Positions 27,890-37,560 of a stretch of 64,000 nt of DNA are shown piece after piece (within the stretch, counting starts at the first letter, position 1; every line of letters starts with the position of its first letter). The notes under the pieces are model-generated. The model saw nothing but the letters and a program-made list of their open reading frames with translations, had not been told where the DNA came from and did not search any database. The stretch covers positions 1,550,001 to 1,614,000 of the forward strand of contig NZ_JUGU01000001.1 of the NCBI RefSeq assembly GCF_000799465.1, in the 5' to 3' direction. A program made the position numbers and the translations under genes. This stretch comes from Psychroserpens sp. Hel_I_66 (GTDB lineage: Bacteria > Bacteroidota > Bacteroidia > Flavobacteriales > Flavobacteriaceae).

Positions 27890-28789
27890 ATGAACAATAT
27901 AAAAAGCACCTTTAGCATAAAGGATCTCGAACATCTTACTGGCATAAAAGCTCATACTATTAGAATTTGGGAAAAAAGGTACAATCTACTCCAACCAGAA
28001 AGAACTGACACCAACATTAGATGCTATTCGCTAAGCAGCCTACAAAAACTTTTAAATATTAGTTATTTAAATAATAATGGCTATAAAATCTCAAAAATAG
28101 CATCTTATGAAAGTTCGAAAATTCCTGATCTGGTAAAAGAAGTAGCAATTAAAGATCAAACCAACAATCATACATTGAGTACTTTTAAGCTCGCAATGGT
28201 TAATTTTGATCAAAAGCTATTTTATGATACCTATAGCAGCTTAGTAGATGTAAAATCTTTTGAATCTATATTTTACGAAGATTTCATCCCTCTACTTTCT
28301 GAAATTGGCATGCTCTGGCAAACAGACACCATTACACCCGCTCAAGAACATTTTGCTACAACGTTAATTCGACAAAAGATATTAATAAACACAGAGAAAA
28401 TTCAATCTCAAAATCAAATTAAATCCAAAAAAGTATTTGTACTCTATTTACCAGATAATGAAGTTCATGAGCTAGGTCTCATGTTTCTCAATTATCAAAT
28501 AATTGCAAGTGGCCATCAAAGTATCTATCTCGGCCAGAGTGTACCAATAAAAAGCTTAAAAGATATTTTAGGCTACTATGACGATATTACATATGTCTCT
28601 TACTTTACAGTTAAGCCAGATAAAAATAATATTGAATCTTATATTGATGAATTCACTAATACAATATTGAACCATCCGCATACAAAATTTTGGATTTTGG
28701 GCAGAATGTTAAGTGAAATAGACATCAAAACTCTCCCAAAGCAAATTCAAGCTTTTGATTCCATAAAAAATTTAGTTAAAAAACTATAA
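27890..28789 (+). CDS. MerR-family regulator with B12-binding domain (CarH/LitR-like)
   Basis: 299 residues from the ATG at 27890; the upstream TTG lies inside the promoter and is rejected. N-terminal MerR helix-turn-helix (FSIKDLEHLTGIKAHTIRIWEKRYNLLQP). The C-terminal half carries the CarH signature Wx9EH (W143...E153-H154) and the cobalamin motif ExHxxG (E191, H193 and G196 in DNEVHELGL), His193 being the expected lower axial ligand. In Thermus and Myxococcus these proteins bind adenosylcobalamin, repress carotenoid genes in the dark and release DNA in light. Its position just before crtI supports the same role here. Cobalamin dependence remains untested. Confidence 0.88.
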   Translation: MNNIKSTFSIKDLEHLTGIKAHTIRIWEKRYNLLQPERTDTNIRCYSLSSLQKLLNISYLNNNGYKISKIASYESSKIPDLVKEVAIKDQTNNHTLSTFKLAMVNFDQKLFYDTYSSLVDVKSFESIFYEDFIPLLSEIGMLWQTDTITPAQEHFATTLIRQKILINTEKIQSQNQIKSKKVFVLYLPDNEVHELGLMFLNYQIIASGHQSIYLGQSVPIKSLKDILGYYDDITYVSYFTVKPDKNNIESYIDEFTNTILNHPHTKFWILGRMLSEIDIKTLPKQIQAFDSIKNLVKKL

Positions 28790-28804
28790 AATTTCACAGC
28801 TAAA

Positions 28805-28835
28805 GTTAACTTTGTTTAACTTTTTTTTAAATTTG
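28805..28835 (+). promoter_or_regulatory. promoter/operator region of the crt operon
   Basis: Two overlapping -7 candidates: TAACTTTG (28807-28814) and TAAATTTG (28828-28835); crtI starts at 28843. GTTAAC (28805-28810) and TTTGTTTAAC (28811-28820) repeat the element found at the regulator gene. No -33 TTG at normal spacing, consistent with regulated rather than strong constitutive transcription. Confidence 0.5.
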
Positions 28836-28842
28836 TTAGACA

Positions 28843-30309
28843 ATGAAAAAAAGTATATCAATTATTGGTTCAGGATTTTCTGCTTTGGCTGCCTCATGCT
28901 ATTTAGCAAAAGATGGTTTTGACGTCACTATTTTCGAAAAGAACAGTACTATTGGTGGTAGAGCTAGACAATTCAAAAAGGATGGCTTTACGTTTGATAT
29001 AGGTCCAACCTGGTATTGGATGCCAGATGTTTTTGAACGATTCTTTTCAGACTTCAATAAAAAACCAGAAGATTACTATACCTTAGAAAAACTCAATCCT
29101 GCATATAGCGTTTACTTCGGAAAAGAGGATTACATCACCATTGAGGACACCTTAGAAAAAATTTGTGCTGCATTTGAAGCGGAAGAAAAAGGAAGTTCCA
29201 AAAAGTTAATGAAATTTATAGACAACGCTCAAAATAATTACGACGTTGCCATAAAAGACTTAGTTTATAGACCAGGAGTATCTCCATTTGAATTGGTCAC
29301 TCCCGTAACCATAAAAAAAATAGGTCAGTTTTTCAGCACCATAAAAAAGGATGTTAGAAAAGAATTCAAAAATGACAGACTGGCTATGATTCTAGAGTTT
29401 CCCGTTTTGTTTCTTGGTGCCAAACCAGATAACACGCCATCCTTCTATAGTTTCATGAATTATGCCGATTTTGGTATCGGCACATTTCACCCTAAAAAAG
29501 GAATGTACCAAGTTATATTGGCAATGGAAAGTCTCGCTAAAAGCTTGGGCGTAAAGATCAAAACAGAAAACTCAATTGATAAAATTAACGTAGATAATGG
29601 TAAGGCAACCAGTATAACTGTTAATGGAGACATTTATAAAAGTGATATTATTTTGAGTGGAGCAGATTATCATCATACCGAAACACTATTAGACTCAAAA
29701 TACGTTCAATATTCTGAAAATTATTGGGAGAAAAAGACCTTTGCTCCCTCCTCTCTATTATTTTACGTTGGTTTTGATAAAAAATTAAAAAACGTAAACC
29801 ATCATACCTTATTTTTTGATGTAGACTTTGATGTCCACGCCAAAGATATCTATGACAACCCTAAATGGCCAGACAACCCCTTATTTTATGCAAGTTTCCC
29901 ATCTATTACAGATGAAAGCTCTGCCCCAGATGGCAAAGAGGCTGGCATTTTTTTAATTCCGTTAGCACCAGGATTAGAAGACACTCAAGAGCTACGTGAA
30001 GCATATTTTAACAAGATTATTGATAGATTTGAAAATCTAACCTCTCAAAGCGTCAAAAAAAATATTATATTTAAAGAATCCTTTTGTGTAAATGATTTTA
30101 TCAAAGATTACAATTCATATAAGGGCAATGCATATGGTATGGCAAATACGCTTTTACAAACTGCATTTTTAAGACCCAAATTGAAAAGTAAAAAAGTGAG
30201 CAACCTATATTTCACAGGACAATTAACGGTTCCAGGACCAGGAGTTCCGCCTTCATTAATTTCAGGAAAATTAGTGGCAGAACTTATTAAAAAACACCAC
30301 AGTAATTAA
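28843..30309 (+). CDS. crtI: phytoene desaturase
   Basis: 488 residues, CrtI family FAD enzyme. N-terminal dinucleotide motif IIGSGFSALAASCYLAKDG, GGRARQFKKDGFTFDIGPTW, and the C-terminal family motif YFTGQLTVPGPGVPPSLISGK. Converts phytoene to lycopene in the membrane. First gene of crtI-crtB-crtZ-crtY; crtB starts two bases after its stop, so the genes are cotranscribed. Confidence 0.96.
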   Translation: MKKSISIIGSGFSALAASCYLAKDGFDVTIFEKNSTIGGRARQFKKDGFTFDIGPTWYWMPDVFERFFSDFNKKPEDYYTLEKLNPAYSVYFGKEDYITIEDTLEKICAAFEAEEKGSSKKLMKFIDNAQNNYDVAIKDLVYRPGVSPFELVTPVTIKKIGQFFSTIKKDVRKEFKNDRLAMILEFPVLFLGAKPDNTPSFYSFMNYADFGIGTFHPKKGMYQVILAMESLAKSLGVKIKTENSIDKINVDNGKATSITVNGDIYKSDIILSGADYHHTETLLDSKYVQYSENYWEKKTFAPSSLLFYVGFDKKLKNVNHHTLFFDVDFDVHAKDIYDNPKWPDNPLFYASFPSITDESSAPDGKEAGIFLIPLAPGLEDTQELREAYFNKIIDRFENLTSQSVKKNIIFKESFCVNDFIKDYNSYKGNAYGMANTLLQTAFLRPKLKSKKVSNLYFTGQLTVPGPGVPPSLISGKLVAELIKKHHSN

Positions 30310-30310
30310 T

Positions 30311-31150
30311 ATGAAGTCAATTTTTGATTCTGTTTCCCATAAGTGCAGTAAGACCGTAACAAAATCTTACAGTACTTCTTTTTCATTAGCAACTAAAATG
30401 TTGTCAGACTCAATACGTCAGGATATTTATAATATTTATGGCTTTGTAAGATTTGCTGACGAGATTGTTGATACGTTTCACGACTACGATAAACAGACAT
30501 TATTTGATAATTTCTCCAAAGATTTAGAATTGGCATTAGAGCAAAAAATTAGTTTAAATCCCATTTTAAACTCTTTTCAAGAGACCTATCATAAATACAA
30601 TATAGACAAAAGTCAAGTAGACGCATTTATGAAAAGTATGCGTACAGATTTACATAAAAGCACCTATTTAACAGATGATGAATACAAACAGTACATTTAC
30701 GGTTCTGCAGATGTTGTTGGGCTTATGTGCTTAAAGGTTTTTGTTAAAGGTGATAACGAAAAATATGAGTCCTTGAAAGATTCTGCAATGAGTTTGGGGT
30801 CTGCTTTTCAAAAAGTTAATTTTCTTAGAGACTTAAAAGCAGATTTTGAAGACTTAAGTCGTACCTATTTTCCAAATACAGATTTAAACCACTTAGACGA
30901 AGATTCTAAGCAAGCAATAATTTTGGATATTGAAAATGATTTTTCCGCTGGACTTGAAGGTATTAAACGTTTGCCCTTAGAAGCGAAATTTGGCGTTTTT
31001 ATGGCATATCGCTATTACAGCCAACTACTTAAAAAACTCAAAAAGACACCTGCTTTAGAGATAAAATCTGCTCGAATTAGAGTACCAAATTATAAAAAGT
31101 TTGAATTGCTCACCAGGAGCTATGTCAAATATCAATTAAATTTAATGTAA
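30311..31150 (+). CDS. crtB: phytoene synthase
   Basis: 279 residues, squalene/phytoene synthase family. Condenses two geranylgeranyl diphosphate molecules to phytoene. Both Asp-rich motifs are visible: DEIVD (Asp50, Asp54) and FLRDLKADFEDLSR. The GGPP synthase (crtE/ispA) is not in this cluster and must be elsewhere. crtZ follows after 4 bases. Confidence 0.95.
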   Translation: MKSIFDSVSHKCSKTVTKSYSTSFSLATKMLSDSIRQDIYNIYGFVRFADEIVDTFHDYDKQTLFDNFSKDLELALEQKISLNPILNSFQETYHKYNIDKSQVDAFMKSMRTDLHKSTYLTDDEYKQYIYGSADVVGLMCLKVFVKGDNEKYESLKDSAMSLGSAFQKVNFLRDLKADFEDLSRTYFPNTDLNHLDEDSKQAIILDIENDFSAGLEGIKRLPLEAKFGVFMAYRYYSQLLKKLKKTPALEIKSARIRVPNYKKFELLTRSYVKYQLNLM

Positions 31151-31154
31151 TTAC

Positions 31155-31604
31155 ATGCAAACTATATATTGGATATTAATTTTCTTAGGCGTTTTTAGCA
31201 TTATGGAATTTATGGCTTGGTTTACACATAAATACATCATGCATGGCTTTTTATGGAGTCTACATAAAGATCACCACCACAAAGACCATGACAGTTGGTT
31301 TGAGCGCAACGATGCCTTTTTCATTTTCTATGCCATTGTAAGTATGGTGTGTTTCTACCTTTGGAGCTATGAAGGCGTCTGGTATTGTTTACCTATAGGA
31401 CTGGGAATCATGGCATATGGAGCAGCATATTTCGTTGTGCACGACATCTTTATACACCAACGTTTTAAATTGTTTAGAAACGCAAATAACTGGTATGCCA
31501 AAGGCGTGAGACGTGCCCACAAAATACACCACAAACATCTTGGCAAAAATAAAGGTGAGTGCTTTGGGATGTTATTTGTACCATTTAAGTATTTCAAAAG
31601 ATAG
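31155..31604 (+). CDS. crtZ: beta-carotene hydroxylase
   Basis: 149 residues, CrtZ-type non-heme di-iron membrane hydroxylase. His clusters of the fatty-acid hydroxylase superfamily are all present: HKYIMHG, HKDHHHKDH, HDIFIHQR and HKIHHKHLG. Four membrane segments. Adds hydroxyls to the beta-ionone rings, giving zeaxanthin. Confidence 0.95.
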   Translation: MQTIYWILIFLGVFSIMEFMAWFTHKYIMHGFLWSLHKDHHHKDHDSWFERNDAFFIFYAIVSMVCFYLWSYEGVWYCLPIGLGIMAYGAAYFVVHDIFIHQRFKLFRNANNWYAKGVRRAHKIHHKHLGKNKGECFGMLFVPFKYFKR

Positions 31605-31620
31605 CACCTAATTATTTTTT

Positions 31621-32769
31621 ATGACATTACGTTCCCATTTCGATTATATCATTATAGGAAATGGACTGGCAGGACTTCAATTAGCCTTAAAGTTAACTTC
31701 GGAAACGAGCCTTAAACAAAAAACAATAGCATTAATAGACCCCTCAACCAAAGCTATTAATGACAAGACATGGAGTTTTTGGGAGCAAGAACCATCACAA
31801 TGGAATCATATCATTCATAAATCATGGGAAAAAGCCACAGTCATAACCTCCAAAAAAAACATAGAGCTAAACCTCAAACCATATAACTATAAAACCATTC
31901 GTGCCATAGATTTTTATACGGAAGCTAAAGCACAGCTCCAACAAAAGCCAAATATCCAATTTATACTCGATAGCGCAACAGCAGTTATAGAAACCGAAAC
32001 TCTTGTCAATATAGAAACAGAGACAAACTCTTACACAGCCAACCATGTTTTTGATAGTAGAATTCCTGAAAACTTTTCTTCGGAATCTAAAGATGCCATT
32101 TCAATTATTCAGCACTTTAAAGGTTGGGTCATAAAAACCGATAAAGATACTTTTGACGAGAACAAAGTCATAATGATGGATTATCGTCTCAAAGACGGAA
32201 ATCAGACCACTTTTACCTACGTACTTCCATTCTCTAAAAACGAAGCATTGGTAGAATTCACCTATTTTACAGAGCGTACAGTTAAAGAAGCAGTTTACGA
32301 TTCATTTATCAAAATTTATATAAACGATTTTTTAAAAACAGAAAACTACTCCATCATAGAGACCGAAATGGGTCAAATCCCAATGACCAACTATGATTTT
32401 TCAAAATTCAACACAAATAAAATTACAAAAATCGGTACAGGCGGTGGTTGGGTAAAAGGTTCAACAGGTTATTCTTTTAAGCACACCGAGAAAAAAGTAG
32501 CGATAATTATCGATAATCTAAGATCTGGGAATGTACCATCAAAAGGATTATTCCGAAGAAAATATAAATTTTATGATAAGGTATTTTTAAAAGTTCTCAA
32601 AGATGAAAACTATAAAGGTGAATGGATTTTCCAACAGTTTTATGATAAAAACTCTGTACAGACCATGTTTCGTTTTTTGGACGAGGAATCTACTTTTGCT
32701 GAAGAGTTAAAAATCATGATGTCCCTATTTTCTTGGAGCTTTATCAAAGCTTTCTTTAAAACGCTTTAA
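31621..32769 (+). CDS. crtY: lycopene beta-cyclase
   Basis: 382 residues, CrtY/CrtL family. N-terminal FAD motif YIIIGNGLAGLQLA, then DKTWSFWEQEP and the internal IPMTNYDFSKFNTNKITKIGTGGGWVKGSTGYSF, characteristic of bacterial cyclases. Closes both ends of lycopene to beta-rings. Last gene of the crt operon; its 3' end overlaps the convergent TlpA gene by 14 bases and I see no strong terminator there. Confidence 0.94.
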   Translation: MTLRSHFDYIIIGNGLAGLQLALKLTSETSLKQKTIALIDPSTKAINDKTWSFWEQEPSQWNHIIHKSWEKATVITSKKNIELNLKPYNYKTIRAIDFYTEAKAQLQQKPNIQFILDSATAVIETETLVNIETETNSYTANHVFDSRIPENFSSESKDAISIIQHFKGWVIKTDKDTFDENKVIMMDYRLKDGNQTTFTYVLPFSKNEALVEFTYFTERTVKEAVYDSFIKIYINDFLKTENYSIIETEMGQIPMTNYDFSKFNTNKITKIGTGGGWVKGSTGYSFKHTEKKVAIIIDNLRSGNVPSKGLFRRKYKFYDKVFLKVLKDENYKGEWIFQQFYDKNSVQTMFRFLDEESTFAEELKIMMSLFSWSFIKAFFKTL

Positions 32770-33334
32770 GTAATTCATCGATTGTACTTATTACCTTTTC
32801 ACTGTTCCAGTCTGCAACACCAGATTTATCAATCACGATTTCTCCAGTTTTACTTATGATAAATGTTCTTGGTATTGAAGTTATATTAAATTGTTCGGGA
32901 TAAGTTGACAAAGGCTGATAAGCTTTAAAAGTATATGATTTCTCATTAATAAAATCTACAATGACTTCAGTTTCTTCATTTGAGACAAATAGAAACACAA
33001 CGCCTTCATTGTCTTCATACTTCTGATACAATTTGTCAAGGCTAGGCATTTCAGCAATACATGGAGGACACCAAGTTGCCCAAAAATTGATGACGATTAC
33101 CTTTCCTTCGGCAGAGGAAAAATCGAAATCATTTCCGTTGAGATCACTTAATTTCCAGTCGTAATTTTCGAGTTTTAATCTTTCCGAAGCATCAATAACA
33201 TTCGGTTTAACTATCATTGCAATTCCTTTTTGTAAAAATACTTGAATGGGCTTTCTGGTTTGAGGTATGATCATTAATGCAATTATTATTATAAATAGGA
33301 TACTTGAGGTTTTAATTCGTTTAGGTTTTGACAT
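32756..33334 (-). CDS. membrane-anchored TlpA-like thioredoxin
   Basis: 192 residues. One N-terminal membrane segment (about 10-28, ILFIIIIALMIIP), then a thioredoxin fold with the redox motif WATWCPPC and cis-Pro in ITSIPRTFIIS. TlpA/ResA-type proteins reduce disulfides or heme-binding cysteines in cytochrome maturation, or act as peroxiredoxin-like. No cytochrome genes adjacent. Convergent with crtY (14-base overlap). Confidence 0.93.
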   Translation of the reverse strand: MSKPKRIKTSSILFIIIIALMIIPQTRKPIQVFLQKGIAMIVKPNVIDASERLKLENYDWKLSDLNGNDFDFSSAEGKVIVINFWATWCPPCIAEMPSLDKLYQKYEDNEGVVFLFVSNEETEVIVDFINEKSYTFKAYQPLSTYPEQFNITSIPRTFIISKTGEIVIDKSGVADWNSEKVISTIDELLKAF

Positions 33335-33429
33335 TTCTTTTTTTTTAAATAAGTTTCGGTGCTAATTTTAAAATTTAAGCTTAGAGACTTGTACAGTTTT
33401 CACTCTTTAAAATCAAATGTTTTAGTAAA

Positions 33430-33460
33430 TAAAAAAGCCTTTGATTTCTCAAAGGCTCAT
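33430..33460 (-). terminator. terminator of the aconitase gene
   Basis: Minus-strand stem AGCCTTTG-AGAAAT-CAAAGGCT followed by a T-run (complement of 33431-33436), shortly after the aconitase stop codon. Confidence 0.85.
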
Positions 33461-33479
33461 TTCCGAAGAAATTATTATG

Positions 33480-35750
33480 TTATGCTGCGTTTTGCTTTTT
33501 AATTAAATTTAAAGCAGAACCCTCGTTATACCAATCAATTTGTGTTTGATTGTAGGTATGGTTTAATTTTATAGTGTCTTTGCTTCCATCTGCATGAACA
33601 ACTTCTATATGAAGTGGCTTATCTGGAGCAAATTCATTTAAATCTATAAAGTTAAATGTATCATCTTCTTGGATCAAATCGTAATCTGACTCATTATCAA
33701 ACGTTAGACCTAGCATTCCTTGTTTTTTAAGGTTGGTCTCATGTATACGTGCAAAGGACTTAACGATCACTGCAGCAACACCTAAGTGTCTTGGCTCCAT
33801 TGCAGCATGCTCACGAGATGAACCCTCTCCATAATTATGATCTCCCACAACAACCGATTTAATTCCTTCAGCCTTATAAGCTCTTGCTGTATCTGGCACA
33901 CCACCAAATTCTCCAGTCAATTGATTTTTAACAAAGTTGGTCTTTTTCCCGAAGGCATTAACCGCTCCAATTAAACAGTTATTAGAAATATTATCTAAAT
34001 GTCCTCTAAAACGTAACCAAGGTCCAGCCATAGAAATATGGTCTGTTGTACATTTGCCAAAAGCTTTAATTAACAGTTTTGCACCAGTAATGTCATTACC
34101 TAATGGCTCAAAAGGTGTCAACAGTTCTAAACGCTCAGAATCTGGATCAACCACGATTTGAACATGACTACCATCCTCTTCTGGAGCTAAGTAACCATTA
34201 TCATCTACTGCGAAACCTTTTGGAGGTAATTCCCATCCTGTTGGTTCGTCAAGCATTACCTCTTCACCGTTTTGATTGATTAATTTATCTGTCATTGGAT
34301 TAAAATCCAAACGACCTGCAAGAGCAATCGCAGCAGTTATTTCTGGTGATGCCACAAAAGCATGTGTATTTGGGTTACCATCTGCACGCTTAGCAAAGTT
34401 TCTATTAAAAGAGTGAACGATACTGTTTTTTGGTGCATTTTTAGGATCTTCATAACGAGCCCATTGACCAATACATGGTCCGCAGGCATTCGTAAAAATC
34501 TTAGCATCCAGTTTTTCGAAAATTTCTAAAATCCCGTCTCTCTCGGTGGTGTATCGAACCATTTCCGATCCTGGATTGATTCCAAGCTCAGATTTCATTT
34601 TCAAACCTTTATCCAAAGCTTGTTGTGCAATCGACGAGGCACGAGATAAATCTTCATAAGAAGAGTTGGTACAAGAACCAATCAATCCCCATTCTACTTT
34701 TATAGGCCAATCGTTCTTTTTAGCTTTTTCGCCCATTGTAGAACCTACTGCTGTAGACAAATCTGGTGTGAAAGGACCGTTTAATAATGGGTTTAACTCA
34801 GTAAGGTTAATATCAATAACCTGGTCAAAATATTGCTCAGGATTTGCATACACTTCATCATCTCCAGTTAAATACTCTTTAACTTTGTTTGCAGCATCTG
34901 CAACATCTGCTCTATCTGTAGCACGTAAATAACGCTCCATAGATTCGTCATAACCAAAAGTTGAAGTTGTTGCTCCAATCTCTGCTCCCATGTTACAAAT
35001 GGTTCCTTTACCTGTACAGGACATTCCTTTTGCTCCAGGTCCAAAATATTCTACAATAGCTCCTGTTCCACCTTTTACGGTTAAAATATCTGCTACTTTT
35101 AAAATCACGTCTTTAGGTGCTGTCCAACCAGATAAGGTTCCGGTTAATCGCACTCCAATTAACTTCGGAAATTTCAACTCCCAAGCCATACCAGCCATTA
35201 CATCTACAGCATCTGCACCACCTACTCCAATGGCAACCATACCCAATCCTCCAGCGTTAACTGTATGTGAATCTGTACCAATCATCATTCCGCCTGGAAA
35301 TGCATAGTTTTCTAAAACAACTTGGTGAATAATACCTGCTCCTGGTCTCCAGAAACCGATTCCGTATTTATTGGATACAGACTCTAAGAAGTTAAAAACC
35401 TCGTTACTTGTACTTATTGCATGTTGTAAATCTATTGATGCTCCATTTTTTGCCTGAATCAAGTGATCACAGTGCACTGTAGTTGGAACAGCAACATTTT
35501 TTTTACCAGCTTGCATAAATTGCAATAATGCCATTTGGGCAGTTGCATCTTGACACGCTACTCTATCTGGCGCAAAATCTACATAATCTTTACCTCTTGT
35601 AAACGCTTTACTCGGTTTTCCATCCCAAAGATGTGAGTATAATATTTTTTCTGAAAGTGTTAATGGTTTACCAACAATATCACGAGCTGTATCTACACGC
35701 TCTGTCATATTAGAATAAACCTTTTTAATCATGTCTATATCAAATGCCAT
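33480..35750 (-). CDS. acnA: aconitate hydratase
   Basis: 756 residues, mitochondrial-type aconitase, interconverting citrate and isocitrate in the TCA cycle. The three Fe-S cluster cysteines are in [11 protein letters not shown] and ACGPCIGQW. Also visible: [25 protein letters not shown], the swivel domain motif [14 protein letters not shown]. The C-terminus (residues after LIKKQNAA) is short. Single gene with its own promoter and terminator. Symbol by function; the AcnA/AcnB split is not clean for this length class. Confidence 0.95.
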   Translation of the reverse strand: MAFDIDMIKKVYSNMTERVDTARDIVGKPLTLSEKILYSHLWDGKPSKAFTRGKDYVDFAPDRVACQDATAQMALLQFMQAGKKNVAVPTTVHCDHLIQAKNGASIDLQHAISTSNEVFNFLESVSNKYGIGFWRPGAGIIHQVVLENYAFPGGMMIGTDSHTVNAGGLGMVAIGVGGADAVDVMAGMAWELKFPKLIGVRLTGTLSGWTAPKDVILKVADILTVKGGTGAIVEYFGPGAKGMSCTGKGTICNMGAEIGATTSTFGYDESMERYLRATDRADVADAANKVKEYLTGDDEVYANPEQYFDQVIDINLTELNPLLNGPFTPDLSTAVGSTMGEKAKKNDWPIKVEWGLIGSCTNSSYEDLSRASSIAQQALDKGLKMKSELGINPGSEMVRYTTERDGILEIFEKLDAKIFTNACGPCIGQWARYEDPKNAPKNSIVHSFNRNFAKRADGNPNTHAFVASPEITAAIALAGRLDFNPMTDKLINQNGEEVMLDEPTGWELPPKGFAVDDNGYLAPEEDGSHVQIVVDPDSERLELLTPFEPLGNDITGAKLLIKAFGKCTTDHISMAGPWLRFRGHLDNISNNCLIGAVNAFGKKTNFVKNQLTGEFGGVPDTARAYKAEGIKSVVVGDHNYGEGSSREHAAMEPRHLGVAAVIVKSFARIHETNLKKQGMLGLTFDNESDYDLIQEDDTFNFIDLNEFAPDKPLHIEVVHADGSKDTIKLNHTYNQTQIDWYNEGSALNLIKKQNAA

Positions 35751-35785
35751 AAGTTGTATTTAAAGGTTGATTATTTGTTTTAAAT

Positions 35786-35811
35786 CCCGAGAATTCGGGT
35801 TAACAAAATTA
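35786..35811 (-). promoter_or_regulatory. aconitase promoter element and 5' UTR hairpin
   Basis: On the minus strand, TAATTTTG (35804-35811) fits TAnnTTTG; 5 bases further a perfect hairpin CCCGA-ATTC-TCGGG (35786-35799) lies in the leader, 36 bases before the ATG. The hairpin's role is unknown. Confidence 0.4.
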
Positions 35812-36411
35812 CAAAAATTAAAGGAGATTTGAAAATATGTAACAAAATGTGAATAAACATAAATATAAATCAATAAAACGGAAGTAATACAGCATAAAAT
35901 TAAATTTTTAACATCAAATCATCACTATAATTATTAAATTAACAATTATCTCTTATTTAAAATGGTTCTTAATTTTCGATTTATCGCTAAGATCTGTCAT
36001 TAGTCTCTCAAAACCTATCTGTAGCAAGTACGACAATAGTAGTGTTACCATAAAATATACAATTGAATAGAGAGTTACTTTTTAAGTTGATCCACTTTCC
36101 GAAGAAAAAAACTTTTCATCAATTACATTACTACGGAATTTTGATGATGCGCTTTTGGCTACGAAACGCATATTTAAATTTATGACCGATTTCTTGTATA
36201 AGGACTTGTTGGTATATTCTGAATTTATGAATAAGAATAGAAAGTATATAAAAGGTGATTAAACAATAAGAAAAGCACAGACTATGAATTTATTTTTCAC
36301 CTCCAGACCTTCTGTTAGTCCACCAATGCGAATCAAAGAATAGGAATTAAATTGAGATGTTTTCCGAAGAAAAAGAATTTATGCAATATGCCATTTCTAA
36401 TGAACTGATAT
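35812..36411. other. 600-base region without a recognisable gene
   Basis: AT-rich DNA between the small membrane protein and the aconitase promoter. It holds two copies of the TTCCGAAG word (36097, 36362) and one open frame of 58 codons on the plus strand (36086-36262, ending ...YSEFMNKNRKYIKGD) that lacks a start codon near its beginning and that I cannot match to a family. This looks like decayed gene sequence. No RNA gene or terminator was recognised. Confidence 0.5.
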
Positions 36412-36603
36412 CTATTTAGCTCGATACATTTTAATCAATACAACAATTGCCAATATAATACCAACCAGTTCTAAAAGTGTTCCAAAAGTTAAAATTTCTG
36501 AGCCATAAGGCCAATGCTGGATTTTAAAAAGCGAACCTGTTATTGTTGCTCCAATACCCAACAGTAAAATAATACCCGCAGGAATAAGTCGCCTTAAATT
36601 TAT
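36412..36603 (-). CDS. small two-helix membrane protein, non-AUG start
   Basis: 63-codon frame immediately after the MoxR stop (TAA then ATA AAT TTA). It reads INLRRLIPAGIILLLGIGA..., then GSLFKIQHWPYGSEIL, a second hydrophobic helix and ends in MYRAK. FKIxHWP is a hallmark of small GldL-like proteins of Bacteroidota, so the frame is coding in my view. There is no ATG, GTG or TTG before codon 15; ATA at 36601-36603 sits exactly where ATG would be expected (MNLRRLIP). It may start at AUA, or be a gene whose ATG mutated, or be made by read-through of the MoxR stop, with which it is in frame. Confidence 0.6.
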   Translation of the reverse strand: MNLRRLIPAGIILLLGIGATITGSLFKIQHWPYGSEILTFGTLLELVGIILAIVVLIKMYRAK

Positions 36604-37557
36604 TTAAAATAAACTTTTGATAATTTGCTCGTCACCTACGCCTTCTGCTTCTGCTTTGTAGTTTTTGATAATTCTGTGGCGTAATATTCCAGATGCTACA
36701 GCTTGAATATTCTCAATATCTGGTGAGAATTTACCGTTAATCGCAGCATGTGTTTTTGCAGCTAAAACCAAATTCTGAGAGGCTCTTGGTCCTGCTCCCC
36801 AATCTACAAATTCTTTAACAAGATTGGATGCGGTTGATGCTTTTGGTCGTGTTTTACTAACCATAGTAACCGCATATTCTATCACATTATCTGCAACGGG
36901 AATACGACGTATCACATTTTGAAAGTCTATAATTTCTTGAGCGGTAAATAATGCATTTACGGTTGCTCTAACATCTGTAGTTGTAGATTTTACAACTTGA
37001 ACTTCTTCTGCAAACGAAGGATATTCTAAATTAATAGCGAACATAAAACGGTCTAATTGCGCTTCTGGCAAAGGATAGGTACCTTCTTGCTCAATTGGGT
37101 TTTGGGTTGCCAGGACAAAATAAGGTAAACTTAATTTATAATGATGACCAGAAACTGTAACAGCTCGTTCCTGCATAGCTTCCAACAAGGCTGCCTGTGT
37201 TTTTGGAGGTGTACGGTTGATCTCATCTGCCAAGATAATATTAGCGAAGATTGGCCCTTTTATAAATTTGAACTGTCTATTTTCATCAAGTATTTCACTA
37301 CCTAAAATATCACTAGGCATTAAATCTGGTGTAAACTGAATACGTTTAAAATCTAATCCTAAAGCCTGTGCGATGGTATTTACCATTAAAGTTTTTGCTA
37401 ATCCTGGAACTCCTATTAGAAGGGAGTGACCACCAGAAAAAATAGAAATCAAAATTTGGTTCACAACCTCATCTTGTCCAACAATGACTTTGGCTACTTC
37501 GGTTTTTAGGGCTTTATATTTTTTTACAAACTGTTCTATTGCAGCAACATCAGACAT
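36604..37557 (-). CDS. MoxR-family AAA+ ATPase
   Basis: 317 residues. Walker A GVPGLAKT, Walker B ILADEINRTPPKTQ, sensor 1 FVLATQNPIE, and the C-terminal lid (PRASQNLVLAAKTHA). MoxR ATPases act as chaperones for assembly of von Willebrand factor or membrane complexes, usually beside DUF58/VWA genes. Here it follows three periplasmic isomerase-like chaperone genes (3-base gap after the SurA gene), pointing to an envelope-assembly role. Confidence 0.93.
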   Translation of the reverse strand: MSDVAAIEQFVKKYKALKTEVAKVIVGQDEVVNQILISIFSGGHSLLIGVPGLAKTLMVNTIAQALGLDFKRIQFTPDLMPSDILGSEILDENRQFKFIKGPIFANIILADEINRTPPKTQAALLEAMQERAVTVSGHHYKLSLPYFVLATQNPIEQEGTYPLPEAQLDRFMFAINLEYPSFAEEVQVVKSTTTDVRATVNALFTAQEIIDFQNVIRRIPVADNVIEYAVTMVSKTRPKASTASNLVKEFVDWGAGPRASQNLVLAAKTHAAINGKFSPDIENIQAVASGILRHRIIKNYKAEAEGVGDEQIIKSLF

Positions 37558-37560
37558 AAA

